From contig NZ_JACWUN010000005.1 in NCBI RefSeq assembly GCF_014773365.1, forward strand, positions 62,001 to 126,000: 64,000 nucleotides of DNA, written 5' to 3'. The notes under the pieces are model-generated. The model saw only the letters and a program-made list of their open reading frames with translations. It was not told where the DNA came from and ran no database searches. The position numbers and the translations under genes were made by a program. The stretch is from Pelovirga terrestris (GTDB lineage Bacteria; Desulfobacterota; Desulfuromonadia; Desulfuromonadales; Geopsychrobacteraceae). Position 1 is the first letter of the stretch. Each line of letters begins with the position of its first letter. Of the stretch, positions 11,083-20,020 are shown piece after piece.

Positions 11083-12435
11083 TTAAAATGGAAGCTGGCC
11101 GCCACGACCAAGCATTCCCTTGAGCCCCTTGGGACCCATTTTCTGCATCTTTTTCATCATCTTCTGTGCTTCAACAAAACGCTTTAACAACTGATTGACA
11201 TCCTGCACCCGGGTGCCACTACCCTTAGCGATGCGCAGTCGGCGTGAACCATTCAAAATCCGATGATCCATCCGTTCGCGGGCCGTCATCGAGCGGATAA
11301 TTGCCTCGATCTTCTGGATTTCCTTTTCCGGCAACTGCATCCCCGGAGCCTGCTTCATCATTTTACCGGCGCCGGGAATCATCTTCAGCAGGGAGTCCAT
11401 CGACCCCATTTTTTTGACCATCTGCATCTGCTCAAGGAAGGTCTCAAGGGTGAAACCATCTTTGCGCAACCTGGCTTCCATCGCCGCGGCGTCATCCGCC
11501 TCGACAGCTGCCTGGGCTTTTTCGATCAGGCTTAAGACATCCCCCATGCCGAGGATGCGCTGGGCCATACGGTCGGCATGAAAAACCTCAAGGGCGTCGA
11601 GCTTTTCTCCCATCCCGACCAGCTTGACCGGCTTGCCGGTGACCGCCCTGATGGACAGAGCCGCACCACCGCGGGCATCGCCATCCATCTTGGTAAGGAT
11701 AACCCCTGTCAGCGGCAACTGCTCATTAAAGCTCGCCGCCACCGTGACCGCATCCTGACCGGTCATGGCGTCAGCGACAAACAGGATTTCCTGCGGCGCA
11801 ACCGCCTGGACAATCCCTTTGAGCTCACCCATCAACTCGGTATCGATGTGCAGGCGACCGGCGGTGTCGAAAATAATCGTGTCAAAGCCGTTAAGCTCTG
11901 CGTAACGGCGGGCACGGCTACAGATATCAACCGGCTTGTCGTTGATCGTCGAGTCAAAAACCTCGATCCCCAACTGTCGTCCCAGGGTTTTCAACTGCTC
12001 AATTGCTGCCGGGCGGTAAACGTCAGCCGGCACCAGCAACGGATTGCGCTTATCGCGCCGCAGCTTGAGGGCCAGCTTGCCACAACTGGTGGTTTTACCA
12101 GCCCCCTGCAAACCACAGAGCATCAATGAAACGGGGGGCTTGGCGGCCAATTTCAGGGAGTTATCTTCCCCGTCGCCCATCAGGCGCGCCAGCTCTTCCC
12201 GCACAATTTTTATCACCTGTTGCGCCGGGGTCAGACTTTTGAGGACATCCTGCCCAACTGCGCGGTCACTAACCGTCGCAACGAAATCCCTGACAACCCG
12301 GAAATTAACATCAGCCTCAAGTAAAACCAGGCGAATTTCCCGCATGGTTTCCTTGATCTGCTTTTCAGTTAACCGCCCGTGGCCACGCAGTTTTTTAAAA
12401 ACCGCATCAAGCTTGTCAGAGAGATTATCAAACAT
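11083..12435 (-). CDS. ffh: signal recognition particle protein (SRP54)
   Basis: Ffh binds SRP RNA and signal sequences and delivers nascent membrane proteins to FtsY. The 450-residue protein has the N domain (1-90), the GTPase G domain with GLQGAGKTTSCGKLA, the DTAGR box and TKMDGDARGG, and the methionine-rich M domain (from about 325) with MTARERMDHRILNGSRRLRIAKGSG, the RNA-binding helices. Length and order are standard. It starts the ribosome/tRNA operon. Confidence 0.98.
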   Translation of the reverse strand: MFDNLSDKLDAVFKKLRGHGRLTEKQIKETMREIRLVLLEADVNFRVVRDFVATVSDRAVGQDVLKSLTPAQQVIKIVREELARLMGDGEDNSLKLAAKPPVSLMLCGLQGAGKTTSCGKLALKLRRDKRNPLLVPADVYRPAAIEQLKTLGRQLGIEVFDSTINDKPVDICSRARRYAELNGFDTIIFDTAGRLHIDTELMGELKGIVQAVAPQEILFVADAMTGQDAVTVAASFNEQLPLTGVILTKMDGDARGGAALSIRAVTGKPVKLVGMGEKLDALEVFHADRMAQRILGMGDVLSLIEKAQAAVEADDAAAMEARLRKDGFTLETFLEQMQMVKKMGSMDSLLKMIPGAGKMMKQAPGMQLPEKEIQKIEAIIRSMTARERMDHRILNGSRRLRIAKGSGTRVQDVNQLLKRFVEAQKMMKKMQKMGPKGLKGMLGRGGQLPF

Positions 12436-12521
12436 ATAGCCTATCGTTTCAACTCACAAAAGAGTTAAAGTAAAATTTATCCCACCCACTTGTCAAGACA
12501 AAACTCTGACCACAGGAGGAC

Positions 12522-12776
12522 TTAGACAATCCGCACATACTTGCCTGCTTGCATCGCCCAGAGTTCGGCGATACTAACGCCGGCGCCCTCAAGGGTTGCG
12601 CTGATACGCGCGTGCACATCCGGGGCAAAACACAAAGCCAGGCCACAATCTGCGCTGAATTGTCGTGGAGCCGGAATCAGGGTGAACGCGATTCCTGCTT
12701 CCTTTAATACCTGCTCAGCCTTAAGCACCCGGTGAACCGAATGAAAAACTGCAACCCAATCACCTTCCTTAACCAC
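12522..12776 (-). CDS. DUF3343 (putative Se/S carrier-like) protein
   Basis: An 84-residue protein with a GTG start, preceded by AAAGGGG. It matches the DUF3343 pattern: an N-terminal FHSVHRVLKAEQVLKEAG stretch, a central Pro-Ala-Pro-Arg loop, and CGLALCFA with two cysteines, then an amphipathic C-terminal half. The family is annotated as putative Se/S carrier-like from its similarity to small sulfur-handling proteins; no activity is shown by the sequence. It lies 86 bp upstream of ffh on the same strand. Confidence 0.75.
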   Translation of the reverse strand: MVKEGDWVAVFHSVHRVLKAEQVLKEAGIAFTLIPAPRQFSADCGLALCFAPDVHARISATLEGAGVSIAELWAMQAGKYVRIV

Positions 12777-12878
12777 GGTACCCCTTTAAATTGATGATTG
12801 ACACCCCCCATCCGGTCGCGCATAGTGCCATGATTGTCACGGCGGTGCAAGAAGCAATTGACCGCCCTCCTTGATCAA

Positions 12879-12908
12879 TTGACAACACCCTGAAGCGTGC
12901 AGTAAATT
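12879..12908 (+). promoter_or_regulatory. candidate promoter for the membrane protein/DciA-like pair
   Basis: TTGACA (12879-12884), an 18-bp spacer, then TAAATT (12903-12908), about 40 bp upstream of the TTG start at 12949. In the same divergent gap an imperfectly centred inverted repeat, GGCGGT at 12841-12846 and ACCGCC at 12861-12866, precedes the promoter. Confidence 0.5.
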
Positions 12909-12948
12909 TGAGCATATCTATGCACAAAAGATCTCAGAGGGAGTACTT

Positions 12949-13209
12949 TTGCTACCGGACCACCAGACGCTACCACTGATCATACTTCTTTGCATTGCAT
13001 TCGCCAGCAACCTCCCCCTGGGCTATCTGCGCGAATCCGCAATTAAGTATTCTCTGCGCTGGATCATCTACATCCATGCCTCCATCCCTTTATTGGTGGT
13101 TGTCCGTCAATTTTATGGATTCAGCTGGCACTGGATCCCTGTCACTCTGGTCTGCGCATTTATCGGTCAACTTCTCGGCGGCTGGACGTACCGACGGGCA
13201 CATTCATGA
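12949..13209 (+). CDS. small conserved-looking membrane protein, function unknown
   Basis: An 86-residue protein with three predicted membrane segments (about 8-25, 33-50 and 60-76) and a basic C-terminal end. I do not recognise a named family. The start appears to be TTG, because AGAGGGAG lies six to seven bases upstream and no ATG is available. Its stop overlaps the ATG of the DciA-like gene by four bases, which argues strongly that it is translated and coupled to it. Confidence 0.7.
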   Translation: MLPDHQTLPLIILLCIAFASNLPLGYLRESAIKYSLRWIIYIHASIPLLVVVRQFYGFSWHWIPVTLVCAFIGQLLGGWTYRRAHS

Positions 13210-13712
13210 CAAGCAGCAAGCGCCCTCGGCTTCAACAAGCCCAAAGCGTTAATGCCCTGCTCAAGGAAATACTTGCCAAACCGGGCCTTGGAGAGCAGAT
13301 TACTCGTCACCAGGCGTGGCTGGTATGGGATAAGATTGTCGGTCGTCAAATAGCCGCACGGGCAAGGCCGTTACGCTTACGCAAAGGGGTTTTGGAAATA
13401 GCGGTCGATCATCCGGTCTGGATGCAGCAGTTACAAATGATGAAAACCCAGATCCTTGCCAAGATCCAGCAGCAGATACCAAAGGCCGGCATTACTGAAC
13501 TCTACCTGCGCAAAACCGGACACCCCCCAACCACCGGTCAACCCAGGACAGCACCACAAAAAGCACCACCCCTCGAGGATATCAAGCTTAGTGCGGCAGA
13601 GCGTTCTCACATTGATCACCTGGTCAAGAACATTGAGAATCCGGAATTGCAAGGAGAACTACGCAGATTTTTCAGCCTGCAGGCAAAACTTCACAAAAAA
13701 CACGATCGCTGA
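13206..13712 (+). CDS. DUF721 / DciA-like protein
   Basis: A 168-residue protein whose first 100 residues fit DUF721: a helical start (VNALLKEILAKPGLGEQI), the conserved W-x-x-IVG segment (LVWDKIVGRQIAARARP), a beta stretch (GVLEIAVDHPVWMQQL) and a following helix. DciA is the ancestral bacterial loader of the replicative helicase DnaB and has this fold. The C-terminal 70 residues are Pro/Lys-rich then helical and less conserved. Whether this copy is the helicase loader is inference. Its last 22 bases overlap the convergent methyltransferase gene. Confidence 0.8.
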   Translation: MTSSKRPRLQQAQSVNALLKEILAKPGLGEQITRHQAWLVWDKIVGRQIAARARPLRLRKGVLEIAVDHPVWMQQLQMMKTQILAKIQQQIPKAGITELYLRKTGHPPTTGQPRTAPQKAPPLEDIKLSAAERSHIDHLVKNIENPELQGELRRFFSLQAKLHKKHDR

Positions 13713-14458
13713 CCTTCCGCCCCGTCATTACCATACATCTGCTCAACCTCTTCGGTATAGCGCCGTTCGGCCTGACAGCTCTCATAAAGAACCAGTGGTT
13801 TCTCAACCTGCAGTCCGGGCCGCCCGCCCTTAATCCCCTCAACCAGAACCAGCCTGGCAGCGCTGTGGGCTGTCGCATGAATCATTCTCAGGCGCTTGGG
13901 CTCTAACCCTGCCCGAGTCATGGCAATAAACAGTTGATTAAGACGCTCGACCAGATACACTACCGCAAAACGACCACCGTTTTTCAGTAACCAGGCCGCT
14001 GCCAGAGCAAAGTCATCAATCGTCCCGGCCAATTCGTGACGGGCATGAGCCCGCTCATCGTTGGGTGCAACACGGCCACTGATTGGCGCCCGGTAAGGAG
14101 GGTTACTGACAACCAGATCCATCGCTCCCGGCTCCCATATGTCCCTGATATTACGGATATCCGTGGCACAAATGCTGATGCGTTCAGCCAGACCATTCAA
14201 CTCGACATTGCGCCGGGCCCGCGCGACCATTTCCTGCTGCAGTTCAAAACCACAAATATGAGCGTCTCCCGTCAACGACGCCAGTAATAATGGTAATACG
14301 GCGTTTCCCGTACCCAGATCAGCAAGTTGCCGACAGGTTCCCAGGCGAACAAAACGCGCCAACAGAACCGCATCGATGGAGTAGCGATGACCTTCTTTTG
14401 CCTGCCAGAGCTGCAGATTTCCAGGCATCAATTGATCAAGGGTTTCGCTGTTGCTCAT
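13691..14458 (-). CDS. TrmN6-like tRNA1(Val) adenine-N6 methyltransferase
   Basis: A class I SAM-dependent methyltransferase of about 255 residues. The SAM site is seen in LADLGTGNAVLPLLLA, and the NPPY motif that marks amino-methylation of adenine appears as VVSNPPYRAP. The layout matches YfiC/TrmN6, which makes m6A37 in tRNA1(Val). The start is placed at ATG 14458, with GTAGGTG about nine bases upstream; a GTG at 14464 is the alternative. It overlaps the DciA-like gene tail to tail. Confidence 0.85.
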   Translation of the reverse strand: MSNSETLDQLMPGNLQLWQAKEGHRYSIDAVLLARFVRLGTCRQLADLGTGNAVLPLLLASLTGDAHICGFELQQEMVARARRNVELNGLAERISICATDIRNIRDIWEPGAMDLVVSNPPYRAPISGRVAPNDERAHARHELAGTIDDFALAAAWLLKNGGRFAVVYLVERLNQLFIAMTRAGLEPKRLRMIHATAHSAARLVLVEGIKGGRPGLQVEKPLVLYESCQAERRYTEEVEQMYGNDGAEGQRSCFL

Positions 14459-14525
14459 GGACACCTACACAGGGCCTATTCAGCGGCGGGATAATACAGC
14501 AGATGAATCGTTGTTGCGCATCAAG

Positions 14526-14571
14526 CAAAAACAACGAACGCCACCCCGGTTCAACCGGGCTGGCGTTCGTT
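14526..14571 (-). terminator. strong intrinsic terminator after the tetraheme cytochrome
   Basis: On the minus strand AACGAACGCCA pairs with TGGCGTTCGTT, and an inner CCCGG/CCGGG pair extends the stem; GTTTTTG follows. It lies 42 bp past the cytochrome stop and isolates that gene from the methyltransferase. Confidence 0.88.
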
Positions 14572-14612
14572 ATCATTCATTTTTTAGCTGTTAAAACCGG
14601 ATTAACAGTTTT

Positions 14613-14924
14613 TTAGCGCTTGTGACACTCGTTACAGGTCCCCTTCATGCCGGCCCCTTTGTGACAGTCGATACAGAAGGTGTGGAACTCACCGCGAGGT
14701 GCCTTGGTTGAGGAAGCGGCGGTGCCATCGTGACAGCTGCGGCAGGAAGCATCGTTGGAACCTTCATGGTGACAGGTGATGCAATCGGCACCAGCATGCT
14801 TGGCATGTTCAAAAGTGACATTGCCATTCTTGGCTTCAAATACAACTTGATCCGGTGCAGCAATGGCATACATGGCAATACCAACGACAGCAAACACAGC
14901 CAGCAATACAACAAGCTTCTTCAT
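14613..14924 (-). CDS. periplasmic tetraheme cytochrome, c3/c7-like
   Basis: The 103-residue precursor has a signal peptide (residues 1 to about 23, ending AIA before APDQ). The short mature part carries four CxxCH heme sites: CITCH, CRSCH, CIDCH and CNECH. Extra histidines in FEHAKHAG, in CHHEG and before CIDCH can supply the distal ligands, giving four bis-His hemes. The opening VVFEAKNGNVTFEH closely follows the PpcA-type c7 cytochromes of Geobacter, which carry three hemes; this one has four, like cytochrome c3. It is likely an abundant electron shuttle between inner membrane and outer-surface acceptors. It is monocistronic, with its own promoter, an AGGAGG site and a strong terminator. 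Confidence 0.92.
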   Translation of the reverse strand: MKKLVVLLAVFAVVGIAMYAIAAPDQVVFEAKNGNVTFEHAKHAGADCITCHHEGSNDASCRSCHDGTAASSTKAPRGEFHTFCIDCHKGAGMKGTCNECHKR

Positions 14925-14981
14925 TTTTTACTCCTCCTGACAAAAGATTAATTACCAATGACAAAAAAACTGGGAGTCGTT

Positions 14982-15010
14982 AAATTAGTACGACATCCCT
15001 TAAATGTCAA
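14982..15010 (-). promoter_or_regulatory. promoter of the tetraheme cytochrome gene
   Basis: TTGACA (15010-15005), a 17-bp spacer and TAATTT (14987-14982) on the minus strand, about 60 bp upstream of the cytochrome ATG. The near-consensus -35 and ideal spacing suit a highly expressed gene. Confidence 0.65.
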
Positions 15011-15031
15011 CAAAATTGTATACAGTGTCCA

Positions 15032-15556
15032 CTAATCGAGGCCGTCTGCCTGCAACCTTTCCTGCAATTTTTCAGATTTCCTAACAACACCGTCAGCCAT
15101 TTCCTGCCTGAACTCATCCAGTTTGTGCTCCAGACGGGAATCCGTGGTCGCCAGCATGCGCACAGCAAACAATCCGGCGTTGCGGGCGCCGGCAGGGCCT
15201 ATTGCCATGGTAGCCACTGGAATACCAGCCGGCATCTGAACCATCGCCAGCAAAGCGTCAAGACCGCGCAACGAGGTGGCGTCAATCGGCACCGCGATCA
15301 CCGGCAAAGTGGTTTCTGCAGCGACCACACCGGCCAGGTGAGCGGCAGCCCCGGCACCGGCGATCAGGACCCGGAGGCCACGCTCACGTGCGCTACGCAC
15401 ATAGTCGGCGGTTCGTTCAGGGGTACGATGGGCACTCGAAACAATCATCTCAAAGGGGATATCAAATTGCTTGAGCGCCCGTCCGGTCTCTGCCATCACC
15501 TCATAGTCATTGTCGCTGCCCATCAGAATCCCAACTAACGGTTTGTTATCATTCAT
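15032..15556 (-). CDS. purE: N5-carboxyaminoimidazole ribonucleotide mutase
   Basis: PurE (class I) converts N5-CAIR to CAIR in purine synthesis. The conserved GSDNDYEVM, SAHRTPERT and GAGAAAHLAGVVAA motifs are all present; the histidine of SAHRTP is the catalytic acid/base. I start at ATG 15556, which overlaps the purD stop by four bases and follows GGAGAAAAGAA; a longer in-frame extension into purD is not conserved. The product is 174 residues. The partner PurK is not in the window. Confidence 0.96.
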   Translation of the reverse strand: MNDNKPLVGILMGSDNDYEVMAETGRALKQFDIPFEMIVSSAHRTPERTADYVRSARERGLRVLIAGAGAAAHLAGVVAAETTLPVIAVPIDATSLRGLDALLAMVQMPAGIPVATMAIGPAGARNAGLFAVRMLATTDSRLEHKLDEFRQEMADGVVRKSEKLQERLQADGLD

Positions 15557-16848
15557 TTCTTTTCTCCTGCACTCGCTGCATGCTGCAACGCCCGGGCACC
15601 AATATCCCGGCGATAATGAACCTTGTCCCAATGAATTTTTTCCACCGCCCGATAGGCGTTACTGATCGCCTCGGCGACGGTGGATCCCAAACCGGTAACC
15701 CCTAATACCCGGCCACCACGATTGACAATTTTCCCCTGTTCCAGAGCGGTGCCGGCATGAAAGACCATAACATCTTCCAGGGCTGCAGCGTCCTCGAGAC
15801 CAGTAAGGGGCAACCCCTTGGCATAGTCAGCCGGGTACCCACCACTGGCCATCACCACACAAACCGCCGCTTTGTCATGCCACTCGATTGTTTGGTCGCT
15901 GAGTTCACCCATGGCACAGGCTTTGAGTATCGGCACCATATCAGACTTCATGCGCATCAGCAGCGGCTGTGCTTCAGGATCACCAAAACGAGCGTTGTAC
16001 TCCACCACTCGTGGCCTACCATCCTTGATCATCAAGCCGACGTAAAGAATCCCGCTGTAAGGGCAACCATCGTTGGCCATTCCGACAATCGTCGGCCGGA
16101 CAATCGTATCAACAATCTCCTGATGGAGCTCGGCGGTAACCACCGGTGCCGGAGAATAGGCTCCCATGCCACCGGTATTGGGGCCCTGATCCTGATCATA
16201 GACTCGTTTGTGGTCCTGGGATGATGCCAGGGGCAGGATCGACGTACCATCGGTAAAAGCAAAAAAAGAGGCTTCTTCACCGGCCATAAACTCTTCAATG
16301 ACAATGCACCTACCGGCATCACCGAAAACTTGCCCCAACATCATATCATCCAGGGCAGCCAGGGCCTGTTCTTCGTCCATGGCAACGACCACCCCCTTGC
16401 CCGCCGCCAGGCCATTGGCCTTGATGACAATCGGCGTCCCTTGGGCTTTGACATAAGCGACCGCTTCGCCATGATCAGTAAAACTGCGATAGGCTGCCGT
16501 GGGGATCTGGTACCGCTCCATCAACTCCTTGGAAAACCGCTTGCTCCCCTCAATCTGCGCAGCTTTTTGGGTAGGACCAAAAATTGCCAGTCCGGCGGCC
16601 TGAAAATGATCGACAATTCCTAGGGTCAGAGGAATCTCGGGGCCGACAACGGTGAGATCAATCTGCTCGGCTTGGGCAAACTCACACAGGCCCTCAATAT
16701 CATCGGCATCGATATGAACGCAGTCGGCCAACTGGGCGATACCGGGATTACCAGGCGCACAGTAGATCTTCTCAACCAGAGGAGACTGGGCAATCTTCCA
16801 GACCAGGGCGTGCTCACGCCCGCCACCACCGACGACCAGAATGTTCAT
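15553..16848 (-). CDS. purD: phosphoribosylamine-glycine ligase
   Basis: PurD joins glycine to phosphoribosylamine with ATP, step two of purine synthesis. The 431-residue ATP-grasp enzyme starts MNILVVGGGGREHAL and has ANGLAAGKGVVVA in the ATP-grasp lid, QDHKRVYDQDQGPNTGGMGAYSPAP, and VEYNARFGDPEAQ near the metal site. It is downstream of purH by 81 bp and overlaps purE, forming a purH-purD-purE operon. Confidence 0.98.
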   Translation of the reverse strand: MNILVVGGGGREHALVWKIAQSPLVEKIYCAPGNPGIAQLADCVHIDADDIEGLCEFAQAEQIDLTVVGPEIPLTLGIVDHFQAAGLAIFGPTQKAAQIEGSKRFSKELMERYQIPTAAYRSFTDHGEAVAYVKAQGTPIVIKANGLAAGKGVVVAMDEEQALAALDDMMLGQVFGDAGRCIVIEEFMAGEEASFFAFTDGTSILPLASSQDHKRVYDQDQGPNTGGMGAYSPAPVVTAELHQEIVDTIVRPTIVGMANDGCPYSGILYVGLMIKDGRPRVVEYNARFGDPEAQPLLMRMKSDMVPILKACAMGELSDQTIEWHDKAAVCVVMASGGYPADYAKGLPLTGLEDAAALEDVMVFHAGTALEQGKIVNRGGRVLGVTGLGSTVAEAISNAYRAVEKIHWDKVHYRRDIGARALQHAASAGEKK

Positions 16849-16929
16849 GGTTTTTTCTTCCTTTCAGCTATGCCCGCGGAGCGACAATCTATCTGCAGCC
16901 CAAGGGGTGATTGGCGAATCGCCCCTCTG

Positions 16930-18498
16930 CTAGTGGCGAAAATGGCGCATCCCGGTAAACACCATCGCTATGCCGTGTTCGTCGGCAGCGGCGATCACCT
17001 CTTCATCGCGGATGGACCCACCGGGCTGAATCACCGCTGTCACACCAACGGCAGCGGCATTATCGATCCCATCACGGAACGGGAAAAAGGCATCGGAAGC
17101 CATGGCCGAACCACTGACGCTCAAACCGGCGTGCTCAGCCTTGATGGCTGCAATACGCGCTGAATTCACGCGGCTCATCTGTCCGGCACCCACACCGATG
17201 GTCATGCCGTCCTTACCGTAGACGATGGCATTGGACTTCACATATTTAGCCACCCGCCAGGCGAAGTCGAGGTTTCTCATCTCTTCCGCGGTCGGCTGCC
17301 GGCGGGTCACCACCTTCAGTTCGGTGCTGAGCTGCACATCGGCGTCCTGCACCAGCAGACCGCCATGCACCTTTTTGCAGTCAACGCGTGCGGGGCTGTC
17401 TGCCGGCCACTGGCCACACTCAAGCAGACGGACATTTTTTTTAGCAGCAACAACAGTTACCGCCCCTGCGGCAACCTGCGGCGCGATAATCACCTCAACA
17501 AACTGATTATCGACAATAGCCTTTGCGGTTTCGGCATCCAGCTCGCCATTCACCGCAATAATACCGCCGAAGGCTGACTCCGGGTCGGTGGAAAACGCCT
17601 TGCGATAGGCCTCCAGCAGGCTATCGCCAATTGCCACCCCACAAGGATTAGCATGCTTGACAATAACGCAGGCCGGGGTGCCGTCAAACTGCTTGACGCA
17701 CTCCAGGGCAGCGTCGGTATCAGCAATATTGTTGTAAGAGAGCTCTTTACCCTGCAACTGTCTGGCCGTCGCCACGGAAGCTTCGCTGAACCCCTTTTCG
17801 ACGTAAAAGGCTGCCTTCTGATGGGGATTTTCGCCATAACGCATTGCCTGACTATGCTGATATTGGAGGGTCAAACTGACCGGGAAGGCAGTCACCTCGC
17901 CACTGGTACGCTGGCCAAGCCAGTTGGAGATGGCACCATCGTAGGCCGCGGTATGCTGATATGCCTTGGCGGCCAGACGGAAATTTGTCTGCTCAGACAC
18001 CGCTCCAGCATGCGACTTCAACTCGTCCAGCACCGTTGAGTAATCTGCCGGGTCAACCAGAACGGTAACTGAGCGGTTATTTTTAGCGGCACTGCGCAGC
18101 ATACTCGGGCCACCGATATCGATATTTTCGATGGCATCCTCAAGACGGCAGTCCGGGCGTGCTACTGTCGCTTCAAAAGGGTAAAGATTGACAACCACCA
18201 GATCGATCGCTTCAATGGCATGCTGCTGCATCGCAGCAACATGTTCGGGATGATCGCGCAAACCGAGAAGCGCGCCATGAACCTTGGGGTGCAGGGTCTT
18301 GACCCGACCGTTCATCATTTCGGGAAAACCGGTATATTCAGACACATCTGTCACCGGAATCCGGGCTTCACGCAGCAGACCGGCAGTGCCCCCGGTAGAG
18401 AGGATCGCCACCCCGTAGTCGCTACTGAGGGTTCGGGCCAGATCGACAACCCCGGTCTTATCAGATACCGATATAAGTGCACGCTTGATGACAGCCAT
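16930..18498 (-). CDS. purH: bifunctional AICAR transformylase/IMP cyclohydrolase
   Basis: PurH does the last two steps to IMP. The N-terminal MGS-like cyclohydrolase domain (1-200) opens [17 protein letters not shown] with [12 protein letters not shown] and HPKVHGALL. The C-terminal transformylase domain carries [10 protein letters not shown], with the catalytic lysine and histidine, and ends in [13 protein letters not shown] and [12 protein letters not shown]. The start is set at ATG 18498, with AAAGGA upstream; an in-frame extension of 32 codons is not part of the family. 522 residues is normal. It heads the operon. Confidence 0.97.
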   Translation of the reverse strand: MAVIKRALISVSDKTGVVDLARTLSSDYGVAILSTGGTAGLLREARIPVTDVSEYTGFPEMMNGRVKTLHPKVHGALLGLRDHPEHVAAMQQHAIEAIDLVVVNLYPFEATVARPDCRLEDAIENIDIGGPSMLRSAAKNNRSVTVLVDPADYSTVLDELKSHAGAVSEQTNFRLAAKAYQHTAAYDGAISNWLGQRTSGEVTAFPVSLTLQYQHSQAMRYGENPHQKAAFYVEKGFSEASVATARQLQGKELSYNNIADTDAALECVKQFDGTPACVIVKHANPCGVAIGDSLLEAYRKAFSTDPESAFGGIIAVNGELDAETAKAIVDNQFVEVIIAPQVAAGAVTVVAAKKNVRLLECGQWPADSPARVDCKKVHGGLLVQDADVQLSTELKVVTRRQPTAEEMRNLDFAWRVAKYVKSNAIVYGKDGMTIGVGAGQMSRVNSARIAAIKAEHAGLSVSGSAMASDAFFPFRDGIDNAAAVGVTAVIQPGGSIRDEEVIAAADEHGIAMVFTGMRHFRH

Positions 18499-18655
18499 CC
18501 TGGTTCCTTTCTCTGTTGTTCTATTGGGTAAAGGTGAAATAACGTTCATATCAGCAAAAGGGTTCTGCAGCATAAGTGTCGCTGTTAGCTGCACCCAGGC
18601 TCAGTGCAGAAAGGACGATTTATTAACATGGTTGGACGCTTAGTGACAACCGATT

Positions 18656-19846
18656 TCAGGCGCAAGGCAGGTAGCGGCGTGGCACCCTGGCGCTGATGCG
18701 GCAAAAAACCTCATAGGAGATAGTACCCAGTTGTGCCGCCATAGCGTCGCCGCTGATAGTTATTCCCTGCGAACTGCCCAGCAAGGTGACAGGATCACCG
18801 ATAGCGACATCGGCGACAGTACTCACATCAAGCATAATCCAGTCCATACAGACCCTCCCCACCACCGGCACCAGACAGCCACGGACAATACCCTGCCCCC
18901 GATTGCTCAGCAAGCGGTTATAACCATCAGCATAACCAATCGGCAACACCGCCACCTGAATAGGCTCGGTTGCACGATATTGATGGCCGTAGGAAATCCC
19001 GCTACCGGCCGGCAGCTTGCGCAACTGGGCGACGCAGCTGCGCAAATGCATCACCGGGCGCAGGTCGAGGTCCTGGGCAAAGTCATCCCCCGGCAGGCCC
19101 CCGTAGAGCATGATGCCCGGGCGAACCAGGGTACACTCAGGGCCATACCGGCCGGCTATGCCGGCGCTGTTAGACAGATGAAAGTCAACCGGATTGATCC
19201 CGCTAGCCCGCACCAGAGCAATCATGTCGCTAAAGAGTTGTAGCTGCGCCACTGAAACCACAGAGTCACGCTCATCGGCACAGGCAAGGTGCGACATCAG
19301 CCCTTGAACAACCAGCCCCGGCATGTTTTTCAAGCGTGGCAGGGCTGCTTGCAACTGCTCCGGGGTGAAACCGACCCGCCCCATTCCGCTATCAATTTTA
19401 AGATGGACCCTGATCTGTTGCCGGCGCAAAGACGCAGCGGCGTTCAGTCGCTCGGCGGTTTCAAGATCAAGCAGGGCGGGCATCAATCCATCACGGATAA
19501 AACCCTCCTCCTGCCCGGGGAAGCACCCACCCAGAACCAGCAGGTTCGCGTCAATTCCAGCACAACGCAGTGCCTGGGCTTCCTCCAGAGTGGCCACTGC
19601 AAAATCGCTGATTCCGGCGCCGACCAATTCCCTGCTGACCGGCACCGCACCATGACCATAGGCATCAGCTTTAACCACCGCCATCACCCGCTGCCCCGGG
19701 TGAAGCAAGTTATCGATCTGGCCAAGGTTATGGTGCAGGGCCCGCAGATCAATATCGGCCCAGGTCGGGCGGCCGAACGTGTTAACTGACCGATTTTGTC
19801 GACCAGGCAACCCATTACCGGTAGCGTTTTTTGCTGGACCAGTCAT
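18656..19846 (-). CDS. alr: alanine racemase
   Basis: Alr makes D-alanine for peptidoglycan using PLP. The PLP lysine is in VVKADAYGHGAVP (K59 from this start), the second catalytic tyrosine lies in the GISYGHQYR region, and the conserved C-terminal VGRVCMDWIMLDVS is present. The 396 residues include an N-terminal tail about 25 longer than usual before RPTWADIDLRAL. An in-frame TTG at 19810 is a possible shorter start, but neither has a convincing ribosome site. It lies 157 bp upstream of purH on the same strand. Confidence 0.95.
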   Translation of the reverse strand: MTGPAKNATGNGLPGRQNRSVNTFGRPTWADIDLRALHHNLGQIDNLLHPGQRVMAVVKADAYGHGAVPVSRELVGAGISDFAVATLEEAQALRCAGIDANLLVLGGCFPGQEEGFIRDGLMPALLDLETAERLNAAASLRRQQIRVHLKIDSGMGRVGFTPEQLQAALPRLKNMPGLVVQGLMSHLACADERDSVVSVAQLQLFSDMIALVRASGINPVDFHLSNSAGIAGRYGPECTLVRPGIMLYGGLPGDDFAQDLDLRPVMHLRSCVAQLRKLPAGSGISYGHQYRATEPIQVAVLPIGYADGYNRLLSNRGQGIVRGCLVPVVGRVCMDWIMLDVSTVADVAIGDPVTLLGSSQGITISGDAMAAQLGTISYEVFCRISARVPRRYLPCA

Positions 19847-20020
19847 CGGAGTATAAAGCCTTTTTTATCCACCGTTAAAAACCACGGCAACAGATTAATT
19901 GACACCAAGGTTTACAGCTGCTAGTGTTGCATATTGTGTCATAGCTACCTTCTTTTCATATAACAAAAAACATGCCCTAGCAACATCCCCCAGCAAGCCA
20001 GGTGCAAAGGAATATTATCG

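Noticed and set aside
19847-20020. TPP riboswitch before thiED
   Set aside because: The CUGAGA and ACCUGAU-type core sequences are missing.
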